NCBI GenBank assembly: GCA_026120185.1
Contig: JANUWF010001217.1
Span: forward strand, 372,001-436,000
Direction of reading: 5' to 3'
From: Voacanga thouarsii
Lineage: Eukaryota; Streptophyta; Magnoliopsida; Gentianales; Apocynaceae
Length of the DNA: 64,000 nt
Part shown: positions 10,991 to 23,700 of the stretch, in pieces
Position numbering within the stretch: the stretch's first letter is position 1
Layout: each line of letters starts with the position of its first letter
Notes under the pieces: model-generated
Seen by the model: the letters and a program-made list of their open reading frames with translations, nothing else
The model's database searches: none
Told to the model about the DNA's origin: nothing
Translations under genes and position numbers: made by a program

Positions 10991-13258
10991 TGCAGTGAAT
11001 CACCTTGCTTTCTATCTGGCACACATAAGGGCATACTGGATAGAAGAACTTGGCAGGTCGGTCCATATGTGGCAACTCATACTGTTAATAATATCCCGCA
11101 GGTTGGGCAAAATTCCATTGGCTTGGCTTGTAGTAAACCTTATATAAAATCCAATATTTCCCTTTAGCTGGGTATTGATATACATAAATGAATATGTTAA
11201 AAAAATGAACAACTTAAGATAAATAGGCTGACACAAGTGCTTACGTACAAACAGTATGAGATGGATTTCTCTGAAAGATGGGGTTATACCTTTTAAAATG
11301 AATCCTTTCATAATTATTATATAAAAACATGCAAGTGAAATTATCTGAGCCCAGAATGATCTTTTATTTTATGCTAAGGAATTGGATTGTTTAACTGCCA
11401 TATATTTAAGTATATCTTTTTTATCTTTTTCTCAGTTATTGCGACAACATGAGAGACCATAAGCCCCATTGGAATCTCTAAATTAGTTCTTTATAAACGT
11501 GTATGGATGGTTTATATCCACTACATTTTACTGTATTTGTGCTTCACCTTTCTTCTGCTTCTTTTTTAACCATGAAGAATTGTCTTTATTAACTTTTGAT
11601 TTTCTGTTGAACACGGTGCCAAACATTTCAAATGAAAGTTATCTTCCCTTGTTTGATTGAACCAATAGTTGGCAATTCCTTTTTGTTGATGCCTACTATG
11701 TTATATAAAATAAAATATATGTCTGCATCACTTTAGTTGTTCAATGATAGGTAATTCTCACTTTGGTACAATATCTTGTGTTCAACTCAATTTTCTGCAT
11801 GAGTATGAATTTTTTTATATTTGACAAATGAATTTTTGTCTTTGCGGGCTGACTTTTGTTAAATTTGATGGCTGGTGTATGATAAACTTACCCAAGTTTT
11901 GTTAACATAAGTTTGACAGCAATTTGTTTAGCAAATTTTTGCGTTAAAACTGTTTGTTGATTCTATGTTTGTGTTTTTGATTTTGAATTTCACATGTATT
12001 TCCTGTTCCTGCCTTTCTCTTTCTCTATTGCCACCGCCGGTTGATCCCTTCTTCTTGTGGAGTCGAATCAGAAAAAGCAATACTGAATTCACGGTGATTA
12101 AATGCCTAACAAGATTTTGGATTAGATGATCAGTTAAAAAAGATTAAAATATTTAATTGAATGTATGACCTTATGGTTACTTTTGAACTTTTTTCCCTTT
12201 TTTGGTTTGAAATTACAAGTTGCAAGTGGTTGCTGAATTTTAAAGCTATTGAGAATAAACAGTGTATTTGGTCAACATGTACTCTTTTGGAAATCTATTC
12301 TTTGAGTTCTTACATGGAATTGGGGCATCTATTTATATTCTCTTTTGTTATTCTTCAGAATCTGGGTTTGGAAACAGGGAAGAAAACTCAGCTTTATCCT
12401 GTTGGGTGGTCAAGGAAAAAGTATTGTTCCATAGATGGCATGAAAGAACTATAGTTTTGAAGATACTCAATTTGATTCTGATTACCAAAGTCAAACTTCA
12501 TGATTTGAAATGACGTAGAGGGGAAATTTTGTTGTTGGCACTCTGGTTTAGCTTCTAGGTTGTGTAATTGTCAAATGAAACTCAAGCCACCAAGCTGTTT
12601 ACCATCAATGATGATCTTGAGACTGTCTTATTAGATACCCTTACCTGTTAACTCCGCCAGACTTCAAATTTAATACATGAGGCACAACAAAGATTTGAAC
12701 TTGGACCGTTTTATTGTTTGGAGGTAAGAAAAACAATGAATCGTTTGTGATGCAAAGCATGTTATGTTAAATATTATACTAAATAGAACTAACTTATGAG
12801 ACTGGTCAGGACATTGGGGTTGGGGGAGAAAGTGGAATCATTCAAATGATAGTATAGCATTAAGATGCACAAATACAATAGGTTTTATTTTGTTTTCATG
12901 CTAGATATTCTTAACAAGTCTTGATTTTTGAAAGCATACTGACTGATTCAAAAGTAACCAGTACAGAATCTTCCTTTACAAACAGTTTGGATCAAACAAT
13001 TACATGGAAAGCCAATAATATTTAGTATGCTAATTGTGCTCTCAGAGTAACCAGTTTAATTATAACCATAGAAGATTTTAGATTTGCCTTGAAATCTAGC
13101 CCTCTCTGGCTTATGCTAGGTAAACTGCCATTGTTTTATTTGTTCTTCGGGGTATATTTAACACACATAACACAGAAATGAATTTTTAATTCTATGTTTT
13201 GTTGAAGTGAGTTTTATTTGAGTATAGGGTTATTGACTTGTGTCATTACTCTATCCAG
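10991..13258. other. No gene seen
   Basis: AT-rich sequence with scattered stops. Open frames at 11012-11311 and 12161-12513 show no motif. A short GC-richer patch near 12030 is isolated. This could be old intron or intergenic DNA upstream of the ATPase fragment, whose first exon (first metal-binding domain) I could not find here. Confidence 0.55.
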
Positions 13259-14444
13259 GAGGAAACAATCCCTGAGACAATTGAAGATGTTGGATTTCAA
13301 GCTACATTAATCAAAGAATAGGCAAATGAGAAATCTACTCAAGTGTGCCAGATTCAGATAAAAGGATTGACTTGTACCTCTTGCTCAACGACTGTTGAGT
13401 CTGCATTGCAGGTTATCCCTGGTGTTTAGAAAGCACGAGTTGCTTTAGCAACAGAAGAGGCTGAAGTGGATTATGATCCAAAGATCTTGAGCTGTGACAA
13501 GCTCCTGCAAGCCATAGAAGACACTGGATTTGAAGCTGCACTAATTAGCACTGGTGAGGATTGGAACAAAATACAGCTGAAAGTTGATGGCGTGCGAACT
13601 GATAGTTCTGATGAGAATAATAGTAAATTCCTTAAGGCACTCCCAGGAGTTCAAGGTATAAAGATCGAGCCTGAGATTTGCAAGCTGTCTCTTTCTTACA
13701 AAACAGATGTGACAGGACCAAGAAACTTCATGCAAATAATTGCAAATACTGGATTAGGATGGTTTAAGGCAACAATATATCCTGAAGGAGGAAGAGAAGC
13801 CCATCGACAGGAGGAAATCAAACAATACTATAAATCATTTCTCTGGAGTTTAATTTTTACAATTCCCATCTTCTTAACCTCCATGGTTTTCACGTATATT
13901 TCGGGTCTTAAGCATGGACTAGATACTAAGGTTGTCAACATGCTTACTATTGGGGAGGTCTTGAGGTGGGCTTTATCTACACCAGTGCAGTTCATCATAG
14001 GCCGGCGATTTTATACTGGTTCATACAAAGCGTTATGCCATGGTTCCGCAAACATGGATGTTTTTATTGCTTTGGGAACAAATGCAACCTACTTTTATTC
14101 CGTCTACTCTGTGTTGAGAGCTGCAACCTCTCCAACTTTTAATTCTACTGATTTCTTTGAGACCATTTCAATGCTCATTTCATTCATTTTACTTGGCAAG
14201 TATCTTGAAGTTTTGGCCAAGAGGAAGACATTTGAGGCCATGGCCAAGCTCATGGACTTGGCTCCAGAGACAGCAATGTTGTTAACCCTTGATGATGAAG
14301 GGAATGTGATTAAAATCATTCTTGGTGCAAGAGTAGTTTTTGATGGTTGTGTTATGGGGACAGAGCCATGTCAACTGGAGAATCGCGTCCTGTAGCCAAA
14401 AGGAAGGGTGACATGGTGATTGGAGGAATAGTCAATGAGAGTGG
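13259..14444 (+). pseudogene. HMA5-like Cu+ P1B-ATPase fragment
   Basis: The fragment starts after a good acceptor (CTATCCAG|GAGGAA). It encodes the end of metal-binding domain 1 (ETIPETIEDVGFQATLI), all of domain 2 with its CxxC copper site (GLTCTSCSTTVESALQ), the DTGFEA repeat, then the first membrane region (SFLWSLIFTIPIFLTS, VQFIIGRRFYTGSYKALCHG, DFFETISMLISFILLGKYLEVLA). Breaks: TAG at 13319-13321 and 13427-13429; a short in-frame deletion at GNVIKII (14301-14320) in the actuator domain; a frameshift near 14370 that moves TGESRPVAKRKGDMVIGG into another frame. Homology ends at a possible donor near 14444. The CPC ion site, DKTGT phosphorylation site and nucleotide domain are absent. In the living family this protein exports or loads copper in roots. 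Confidence 0.88.
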
Positions 14445-14888
14445 GGTATCATATTTATTGCCTGCCATTGTCCTTCCCTCTTCTGCTATATGAATAACTA
14501 TTGTTTGTACATATATCACTCCCACTGCAACACTCTCTTCCCTCTCTTGGTCTCAGTCTATAGGGCTTGTTTGCATTGTGGGTCCATTGAAGAAGAGAGT
14601 GTTTTTTGAGTTCCTGTTCTGGATTGATGATTGATTCCTTACATTTTCAAGAAAAGATGAATATCTCTATATCAGCTCAGATTTGAAAGTTTATGGTTTT
14701 TGAGGTTGATATCAGCTGCATAGATTTTGAAATTTTCATTTTTTTTGGGGGGGAAATAGTGAAAGGTGGAACAGAAATGTGTGATTGTAGGTTTAATGTA
14801 ATAGGTTGTAGCATAATTATCATTATAAAAACTCAATTTTGTAACCAATCTTTTTAATGTTTTATGTAGTCAGTTGTCTTGTAACTTC

Positions 14889-14953
<65 letters not shown>

Positions 14954-15144
14954 GTAAGATGATGAGCATATCACAGATATCCAACCTCGCTCAAACTTTA
15001 CTCGTTTATCTGTAAGAAACTACACATGCTTTAGCATGTGACTAAATTGCTGAATGGGTATTTAGAATAAAAGTTTTATCTTAAAAGGAGTTTACTGAAA
15101 AAGTAAAAAATTGAATTTATTGAAAACAAATAAAATGATTTAAG
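14445..15144. other. Non-coding, with long AT microsatellite
   Basis: No coding signal. The main feature is the AT run at 14892-14950. The segment ends at the 5' LTR of copia C. Confidence 0.6.
14892..14950. repeat. (AT)n microsatellite
   Basis: About 29 uninterrupted AT dinucleotides. Confidence 0.97.
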
Positions 15145-15496
15145 TATTATGAATTATTGGAATTTTTATTAATTAGTGGAGGCTCCACTAATTATGGATT
15201 TATGTGAATTATTAGAAGATTTTTATGGATGTCCACCATTTAGTGGAGACACCACTAATTAAGATTAGTGGAAGATGATGTATGCCATGATGTAATCCAC
15301 TAATTAGAGCTCTATAAATAAAGCTATTCTCTAAGCTTGTAAGACACCATTATTTTGTGAAAGAAAGATTAGTGAAAGAAAGATTAGAGAAAATTGTGAG
15401 AGAAAAGAAAGAGAGAAATTCTTGTGCAAAATAGTTAGAGTTTTATTAGTGTGTAGTGTGAAGATTTTATTCTAACACTACCCCAATTTTATAACA
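15145..15496 (+). repeat. LTR 1 of the C-D array
   Basis: 352 bp, starting TATTATGAATTATTGG (terminal TG mutated to TA) and ending TTTTATAACA. It carries the short 3' form GAGAGAAATTCTTGTGCAAA, like B and E, unlike LTRs 2 and 3. TATA-like TATAAATA lies near 15315. Confidence 0.93.
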
Positions 15497-15511
15497 CGTT
15501 ATCAGCACGAG
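15497..15511 (+). other. Copia C primer-binding site
   Basis: CGTTATCAGCACGAG directly abuts the LTR end. See the finding on tRNA-Ile. Confidence 0.65.
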
Positions 15512-15595
15512 TCTCTACCGATACAAAAGCCGAAGACTAAGCACGAGTTTCGCCGTTACCAAAGCCGTAAGACGAGTACGCATTTATTGATCTCT

Positions 15596-18500
15596 ATGGC
15601 TAACATCGCGAAACTTGAATTTGTAGCCCTTGATATTTCCGGAAAAATTATATGTCATGGGTTCTCGATGCGTAAATGCATCTAAATGTCGAAGGCCTTA
15701 GTGAAACTATTCAAGCAAATAATAGTGCATATGCACAACACAAGGCTAAAGCTTTGATTTTTATTCGTCGTCATCTCGATGAAAATTTGAAAATGGAATA
15801 TCTTACCGAAAAAGATCCATATGGCCTATGGGTAAATTTAAAAGAAAGATTTGACCACCCGAAGATGGTCGTATCGCCTCATCTGCACGGTATGAATGGT
15901 TGCACTCGAGGTTGCAAGATTTTAAAACCGTGAATGAATATAGCTCCGCAATGTATAAAATTACATCTCAATTAAAATTATGCGGAGAAAAAGTGATCGA
16001 TGAAGATATGTTGGAGAAGACATTCTCCACCTTTCATGCCTCGAATATTGTCCTGCAAGAACAATATCGAGAAAAGGGGTATACAAAATTTACTGATTTA
16101 ATTATCGCTCTCCTCATTGCAGAGAAAAATAATGAGTTATTATTGAGAAATCATGAAGCTGCATCAATCGGCTCTACAAAGACTCCTGCAAGTGAATGTC
16201 GTTGGCTCCAGCAGAAGCCATCGTTATAGTCGTGGTCGTGGCCGTGGTCGTGGTTATGGTCGTAGACACGCTCGATATTTCCCTTATCACAATTATAATC
16301 AAATCGTGAGAAATACTGCACACCGAAGTGGAACAAAAAAGATCAAAAGGGAAAAGAAAAAGAAATTGAAGAAAAGCATGAGGATATATGTTATAGATGT
16401 GGCATGAAAGGTCATTGGTCACTGAAACCGTCAGTACGACTAAGCATTTAGTTGAATTGTATCAAGCTTCATTGAAAAATAAAAATGTGGAAGCAAATTT
16501 TTCTCAACATCCAATAAATAATGCCGAGGATGACGATAGTGATCCCGAAGATCTTAATATCAATATTACCCATATGGATGTATCGGATTTTTTTGAACAC
16601 CCGGACGGTAGGATAGACCATTTAATTGGTGATGGCAAGTGTCCAAAAGAACTAAAGCCTCACCTCGACATTTTTGTATTTTCATTTTCATTCTATTCTA
16701 ATAATATTTACGTTTACATATATATATTTGTGTTCGGATGGCTGTTATTAATGATGATGTATGCATTATTGATAGTGGAACTACACACACCATACTAAAA
16801 AATGAGAAATATTTTTCTCGATCTCAAAATGGGAGAAATAAATATTTATACGATAAACGGTAGTGCAAATGTAATTGAGGGCTCCTGAAGAGCTAGTATA
16901 TTGTTGCCTAAAAGAACAACAATTATTATTGATAAGGCACTATTTTTCTCAAAATCCGTAAGAAATTTATTGAGTTTTAAAGATATCCGCAGAAATGGGT
17001 ATCATGTTGAAACAAATGAGGAAAATGGGATTGAGCATCTTTTTATTACTCAAATGCATTTGGGTAAGAAATCGGTATTAGAAAAACTGCCGACTTTTTC
17101 TCATCGGTCTATATTTTGTAAAAATACGTACAATTGAAATTCATCATCTAGTAAACCAGAAGTTTACTGATCCTATTACTTTTAGCATTTGGCATGACCG
17201 GTTGGGTCATCCGGGATCTACCATGATGAGAAGAATCATTGAGAATACACATGGTCATCCTTTAAAAATAAAAGGATATTAACATCGAGAAAAATTCGCA
17301 TGTACTCGCATGTTCCCTAGGAAAATTAATTGTTAAACCATCACCAGTAAAAGTAGGAGTTGAAAGTCCTACATTTCTCGAACGGATTCACGGAGATATT
17401 TGTGGACCTATTGATCCACCATGTGGACCGTTCAAATATTTTATGGTCTTAATTGATGCATCATCCCGATGGTCACATGTATGTTTATTATCTACTCGCA
17501 ACCTGGCGTTTGCAAGATTACTTGCTCAAATAATTAAATTACGAGCACAATTTCCGGACCATCACATTAAAAATATCCGTTTGGATAATGCTGGTGAATT
17601 TTCATCACATGCTTTTGATGCATATTGCATGTCAATTGGGATTAATGTTGAACATCCCGTAGCTCATGTTCACACACAGTAATGGTCTTGTCTGAATCTT
17701 TGATTAAACGATTACAATTAATTGCTAGACCATTATTAATGAAAACAAATCTCCCAACATCTCGCTCGGGGACATGCTATTCTACATGCCGCAACACTTG
17801 TACGTATAAGACCAGACTAGTTATCATAAATTCTCTCCTTTGCAATTGGCTTTTGGGTCGAACCAAATATTGCTCATTTAAGAATTTTTGGATGTGTCGT
17901 ATATATTCCAATTGCGCCAAACCAACGTACAAAGATGGGTCCTCAAAGAAGAAATGGGATATACGTTGGATATGATTCTCCCTCTATTATCGGGTATGTT
18001 GAACCCCCGACAGGAGATGTATTCACGAGCAAGATTTGTCGATTGTCATTTTGATGAATCATTATTCCCTAAATTAGGGGAGAACCAAAACAAGCATAAA
18101 AAGGATCTTGCTTGGACAACATCATTAAATTATCTTGATCCGCGCACAAGCGCATGTGAACTTGAAGTTCAAAAGATAATTCATTTGCAAAGCATTGCAA
18201 ATCAAATGCCGGACGCTTTTGTTGACTCCGGAAGAGTTACAAAATCGCATATTCCAGACTATAAATGCTCCTATTCGAATTGAAGTTCTAGCAGAACAAA
18301 ATATTATACCTATAGCTGCTGAGTCAAAAACACGCCGTAAGCGTGGCCGACCTCTTGGTTCTAAAGATAAAAATCCTCGAAAGAAAAGATGATTAAATGA
18401 TCCGGAAGATCATATTGAAGAAAAGAATGATAAAGACCAAGAGAGAACCGATGACAAAGAACCAGAAGTTGATGAAAGTAACATTGAAATTTCTATCAAT

Positions 18501-20243
18501 TATACCACTTCCGGTAGAAGTTGGAATCGGATAGAAACTGTTATTGATAATATATTTGCATACAATATATCTCTTGATGTTACACAGGATAATGATGATC
18601 CTGAACCAATATCAATTGATGAATGTCGGCATAGAAAAGATTGGCTGCAATGGAAAGATGCGATTCAATCGGAGTTAAATGTACTGGCAAAACGTGAAGT
18701 CTTCGGACCTGCAGTCCGAACACCAGAAGGTATAAAACCTGTTGGTTACAAATGGATATTTGTACGAAAGCGCAATGAAAAGAGTGAAATCGTTCGATAT
18801 AAAGCGCGATTAGTAGCCCAAGGTTTTTCACAAAGACCAGGTATTGATTATGATGAAACTTATTCTCCTGTTGTTGATGCTATTACACTCCGATATCTTA
18901 TCGGTTTGGCAAGTACATGAAAAGATAGATATGCGCCTATTAGATGTTGTCACTCGCTTACTTGTATGGAAATTTAGAAAATGATGTTTACATGAAAATC
19001 CCCGAAGGATTTCATATGCCCGAAGCATATAAACATTATCCTCGTGAAAATTACTCCATCAAGTTGCGTAAATCATTATATGGCCTGAAGTAATCTGGCG
19101 CATGTGGTTTACACGTCTTAGTGAATATTTATTGAAAGCGGGATTTAAAAATGACCAGGTATGTCCATGCATTTTTATTAAGAAATCTGGTTCTAAATTT
19201 GTGATATTAGCTATATATGTTGATGATATTAATCTTATTGGAACTCCTGAAGAGCTCCAAGAAACAATTGATTATTTAAAAAGAGAATTCGAAATCAAGG
19301 ATTTTGGTAAAACCAAATTTTGCCTTGGTTTACAAATTGAACATCTGGAGAGTGGAACATTTATTCATCAATCAACATATACAGCAAAAGTGCTAAAAAG
19401 ATTTTATATGGACAAAGCACATCCATTGAGTATTTCAATGATCGTCCGATCATTAAATGTGGATAAAGATCCTTTCCGACCTCAAGAAAATGATGAAGAA
19501 CTCCTTGGTCCTGAAGTACCATATCTCAGTGCAATTGGTGCATTGATGTATCTTGCTAATAATACACGACCCGATATTGCTTTTGTCTGTCAATTTATTA
19601 GCAAGATTTAGTTCTTCACCAACACGACGACATTGGAATGGAATTAAACAAGTCCTTCGATATCTCCAAGGTACAATTAATCTCGGATTATTTTATTCAA
19701 ATAAAACCAACCCAACATTGATAGGTTATGCAGATGTCTGGTTATTTATCCGATCCACATAAAGCACGTTCTCAAACGGGCTATCTATTTACATGTGGAA
19801 ATACTCGCTATATCATGGCGTTCTACGAAACAATCTATAGCAGCCTACTTCTTCAAATCATGTCTGAAATTATAGCCATTCATGAAGCAAGTCGAGAATG
19901 TGTATGGCTAAGATCCATGATTCATTATATCCGAGAAAGTTGTGGATTATCATCAATCAAAGGTATTCCAACTCCTCTTTATGAAGACAATGCAGCTTGC
20001 ATAGCTCAATTACGAGGAGGATATATTAAAGGAGATCGGACAAAACATATTTCACCAAAATTCTTCTTTACTCATGAACTCCAGAAGAAAGGTGAAATTG
20101 ATGTGCTACAAATTCGGTCATGTGATAACCTCGCAGATATTTTCACGAAGACTTTACCGACTGCAACATTTGAAAAATTGAGATATAAAATCGGTATGCG
20201 TCGGTTTAAAGATTTAAAGGAATCATCTCATCAGGGGGAGTAA
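15596..20243 (+). pseudogene. Copia C gag-pol, many single-base frameshifts
   Basis: ATG at 15596 (MANIAKLEF in other copies' frame) to TAA at 20241-20243. Gag pieces lie at 15676-16229, then the RGRGRGRGYGRRHAR stretch and zinc knuckle (16200-16440), protease DSGTTHT (about 16770), integrase (17190-17700, with RLDNAGEF), RT (18730-19611, YVDD at about 19218-19229) and RNase H (19728-20243). All domains are present and family length is kept, but frames shift at least ten times. Most shifts are single-base gains or losses at CTG or CAG (examples near 16816, 17311, 17683, 17765, 18952, 19587, 19735, 19806). If these are read errors, the element is far more intact than it looks. Confidence 0.9.
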
Positions 20244-20367
20244 TAAATGGACATATAGAATAGTGTACTCTTTTTCCTTCACTAGATTTTTTTTCCCACT
20301 GGGTTTTTATCTAGTAAGGTTTTAACGAGGCATATTCTTTATGTATGGATGGACATCCAAGGGGGAG

Positions 20368-20734
20368 TATTATGAATTATTGGAATCTTTATTAATTAGT
20401 GGAGGCTCCACTAATTATGGATTTATGTGAATTATTAGAAGATTTTTATGGATGTCCACCATTTAGTGGAGACACCACTAATTAAGATTAGTTGAAGATG
20501 ATGTATGCCATGATGTATTCCACTAATTAGAGCTCTATAAATAGAGCTATGCTCTAAGCTTGTAATACACCATCATTTTGTGAAAGAAAGATTAGTGAAA
20601 GAAAGATTAGAGAAAAAATTGTGAGAGAAAGAAAGAGAGAAGTTTGAAGAGAAATTTTTGTGCAAAGAATAGTTAGAATTTTCTTAGTGTGTAGTGTGTA
20701 GATTTTATTCTAACACTACCCTAATTTTATAACA
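20368..20734 (+). repeat. LTR 2 (shared, hybrid LTR)
   Basis: 367 bp. It serves as 3' LTR of C and 5' LTR of D. Its left third carries LTR 1 variants (TATTAT start, GTGAATTA, GACACCAC, AATTAAGA) and its right part carries LTR 3 variants (AGTTGAAG, GATGTATTCC, AAATAGAGC, the longer GAAGTTTGAAGAGAAATTTT). The switch falls at about 20485-20490. Confidence 0.9.
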
Positions 20735-20749
20735 CGTTATCAGCACGAG
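20735..20749 (+). other. Copia D primer-binding site
   Basis: CGTTATCAGCACGAG, identical to that of C, B, E and F, directly after LTR 2. Confidence 0.65.
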
Positions 20750-23700
20750 TCTCTGCCGTTATTAAAGCCAGAAGACAGGTACGCATTTATTGATCTCGCT
20801 AAATTCGAATTTGTAGCCCTTGATATTTTTGGGAAAAAAAAAATTTATATGTCATGCAAAAATGCATCTAAATGCTAAAAAAAGGAGATCCATATGTCAT
20901 GTGGATAAAAAGAAAGATTTGACCACCTGAAGATGGTCGTACTACCCACTGCACGGTATGAATGGTTGCACCTGAAGTTGCAAGATTGTAAAACCGTGAA
21001 CTCCGTGATGTATAAAACTACATCTTAGTTAAAAATTTTACGGAGAAAAAGTTACTGATGAAGTTATATTGGAGAAGACATTCTCCACTTTTCATGTTCT
21101 ATAGTAACAATATCGAGAAAAAGGGTATCCAAAATTGACAGCTTTAACATGAGTTATTATTGAGAAATCATGAAGCCAGATGAACTGGCTCAACAGCACT
21201 CCCAGAAGTGAATGTTGTTGGCTCCAGCAGAAGCCATCGTTATAGTCGTAGTTGTGGCAGTGGCCGTGGTTATGGTCATGGACACACTCGATATTTCCTT
21301 TATCACAGAGAAATACTGGCCACCTGAAGTGGAACAGAAAAGATAATAAGGGAAAAAGATATTTTTATTAATAATAAGCATCACATCTTTTATTCATATC
21401 ACTAGTGTTCATATGAACTTGAGGATACATGCTTATAGTTGCTCTTTTGTAATTGAGCATTTGATTGGTGATGGAAGTGTTCAAAATAATTAAAAGTTTA
21501 CTTTTAATATGTTTCTTTTATATTTTATATTTTTGGCATTGTAATAGTACTTATCGTTTAAGGTTTTTATTGTTTGAGTATTTACATTTATAAATGTTTT
21601 GTTATGCCCAGATGGCTATTATTCCGCTTACCGGATACACAAATGGCATTGAAGATATATGCCTAATTGATAGTGGTACAACACACACCATATTGAAAGA
21701 TAAAAAATATTTCTCTTACCTCGCAGATGGGAGAAACAAATGTTAATACTATAGGTGGTAGTGTAAAGTTGATTGAAGGCTCTGGAAGAGCTAATATTGT
21801 ATTACCCGAGGAACAAATGTTGTTATTCCTAAAGCGTTATTTTCTTCAAAATCTCGAAGAAATTTATTAAGCTTTAAAGATATTCGCCGAAATGGATATC
21901 ACATTGAAACAATGGAAGAAAATAGTTTTGAGTATCTCTCGTATTACTCAAATAATGTCGGGTAAGAAATCTTTATTAGAAAAGCTACCATCTCTTTCTT
22001 CCGGCCTATATAGCACAAAAATCCATGCAATTGAAATGCATCATTCAATAAATCAGAAATTTACTCGATCCTCGTTACATTTATCATTTGGCATGACCGT
22101 TTGGGTCATCCAGGAGCTATTATGATGCGAAGAATAATTGAAAATACGCATGGTCATCCTTTGAAAAGTCAAAGGATTTTGACATCCGATAAATTTTCAT
22201 GTGCCGCATGTTCTCAAGGGAAATTGATTATTAAACCATCTCCAACAAAAGTGGAGTTTGAGTCTCCAAGTATTTTTAGAAAGAATTCATGGTGATATAT
22301 GTGGACCAATTAATCCACCATGTGGGCAATTCAGATACTTTATGATTTTAATTGATGCATCGACCCGATGGTCGCATGTTAGTTTATTATCAACTCGCAA
22401 CCCGGCGTTCGCTAGATTGCTTGCCCAAATAATTCGCTTAAGAGCGCAATTTCCAGATTATCCGATCAAAAGGATCCGTCTAGATAATGTCGGAGAATAT
22501 TCCTCCCAAGCTTTTGATGCTTATTGCTCGTCAATTGGCATTACTATTGAACATCCAAGTAGCTCATGTTCATACTCGTAATGGTCTAGTCGAATCATTC
22601 ATTAAACGGTTACAATTAATTGCTAGACCGTTATTAATGAGAACAAATCTCCCGACAACCGCTTGGGGACATGCTATTTTGCATGCTCGCAAGCACTTGT
22701 ACGCCTAAGGCCAACAAGTTATCACAAATTTTCTCCCTTACAATTGGCTTTTGGTTCCGAGCCAAATATAGCTCATTTAAGAATTTTTGGGTGTGTCGTA
22801 TATGTTCCAATTGCACCAAACCAACGTACAAAGATGGGTCCTCAAAGAAGAAAGGGGATCTACGTTGGATATGATTCTCCCTCTATTATCGTGTATGTTG
22901 AACCCCCGACAGAGATGTATTCACAAAGAAGATTTGCCGATTGTCATTTTGATGAATCATTATTCCCTAAATTAGGGGAGAACCAAAACAAAGATAAAAA
23001 GGATCTTGCTTGGACAACATCATTAAATTATCTTGATCCGCGCACAAGCGCATGTGAACTTGAAGTTCAAAAGATAATTCATTTGCAAAGCATTGCAAAT
23101 CAAATGCCGTACGCTTTTGTTGACTCCGTAAGAATTACAAAATCGCATATTCCAACCTATAAATGCTCCTATTCGAATTGAAGTTCCAGCAGAACAAAAT
23201 ATTATACCTATAGTCGCTGAGTCAAAAACACGCCGTAAGCGTGGCCGACCTCTTGGTTCTAAAGATAAAAATCCTCGAAAGAAAAGAGGATTAAATGATC
23301 CGAAGATCATATTGAAGAAAAGAATGATAAAGACCAAGAGAGAACCGATGACAAAGAACCGTAAGTTGATGAAAGTAACACCGAAATTTCTATCAATTAT
23401 ACCACTTCCTAGTAGAAGTTGGAATCGGATAGAAACTGTTATTGATAATATATTTGCATACAATATATCTCTTGATGTTACACAGATAATGATGATCCCG
23501 AACCAATATCGCTTGATGAATGTCGGCATAGAAAAGATTGGCCGCAATGGAAAGATGCGATTCAATCGGAGTTAAATGCACCGACAAAACGTGAAGTCTT
23601 CGGACTCGCAGTCCGAACACCGTAAGGTGTAAAACCTGTTGGCTACAAATGGATATTTGTGCGAAAGCGCAATGAAAAGAGTGAAATCGTTCGATATAAA

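Larger units (their letters stand above)
15145..20734 (+). mobile_element. Copia element C (left member of tandem pair)
   Basis: LTR (15145-15496), primer-binding site, gag-pol, purine tract, LTR (20368-20734). The right LTR is followed directly by a second primer-binding site and the internal region of element D, so C and D share it. The 5 bp left of the array (TTAAG) and right of it (AGAAA after 25627) differ, so the array did not arise as one simple insertion. Confidence 0.93.

Noticed and set aside
11012..11311. 99-codon - strand frame
   Set aside because: It overlaps the + strand tail of the aldo/keto reductase fragment and has no motif.
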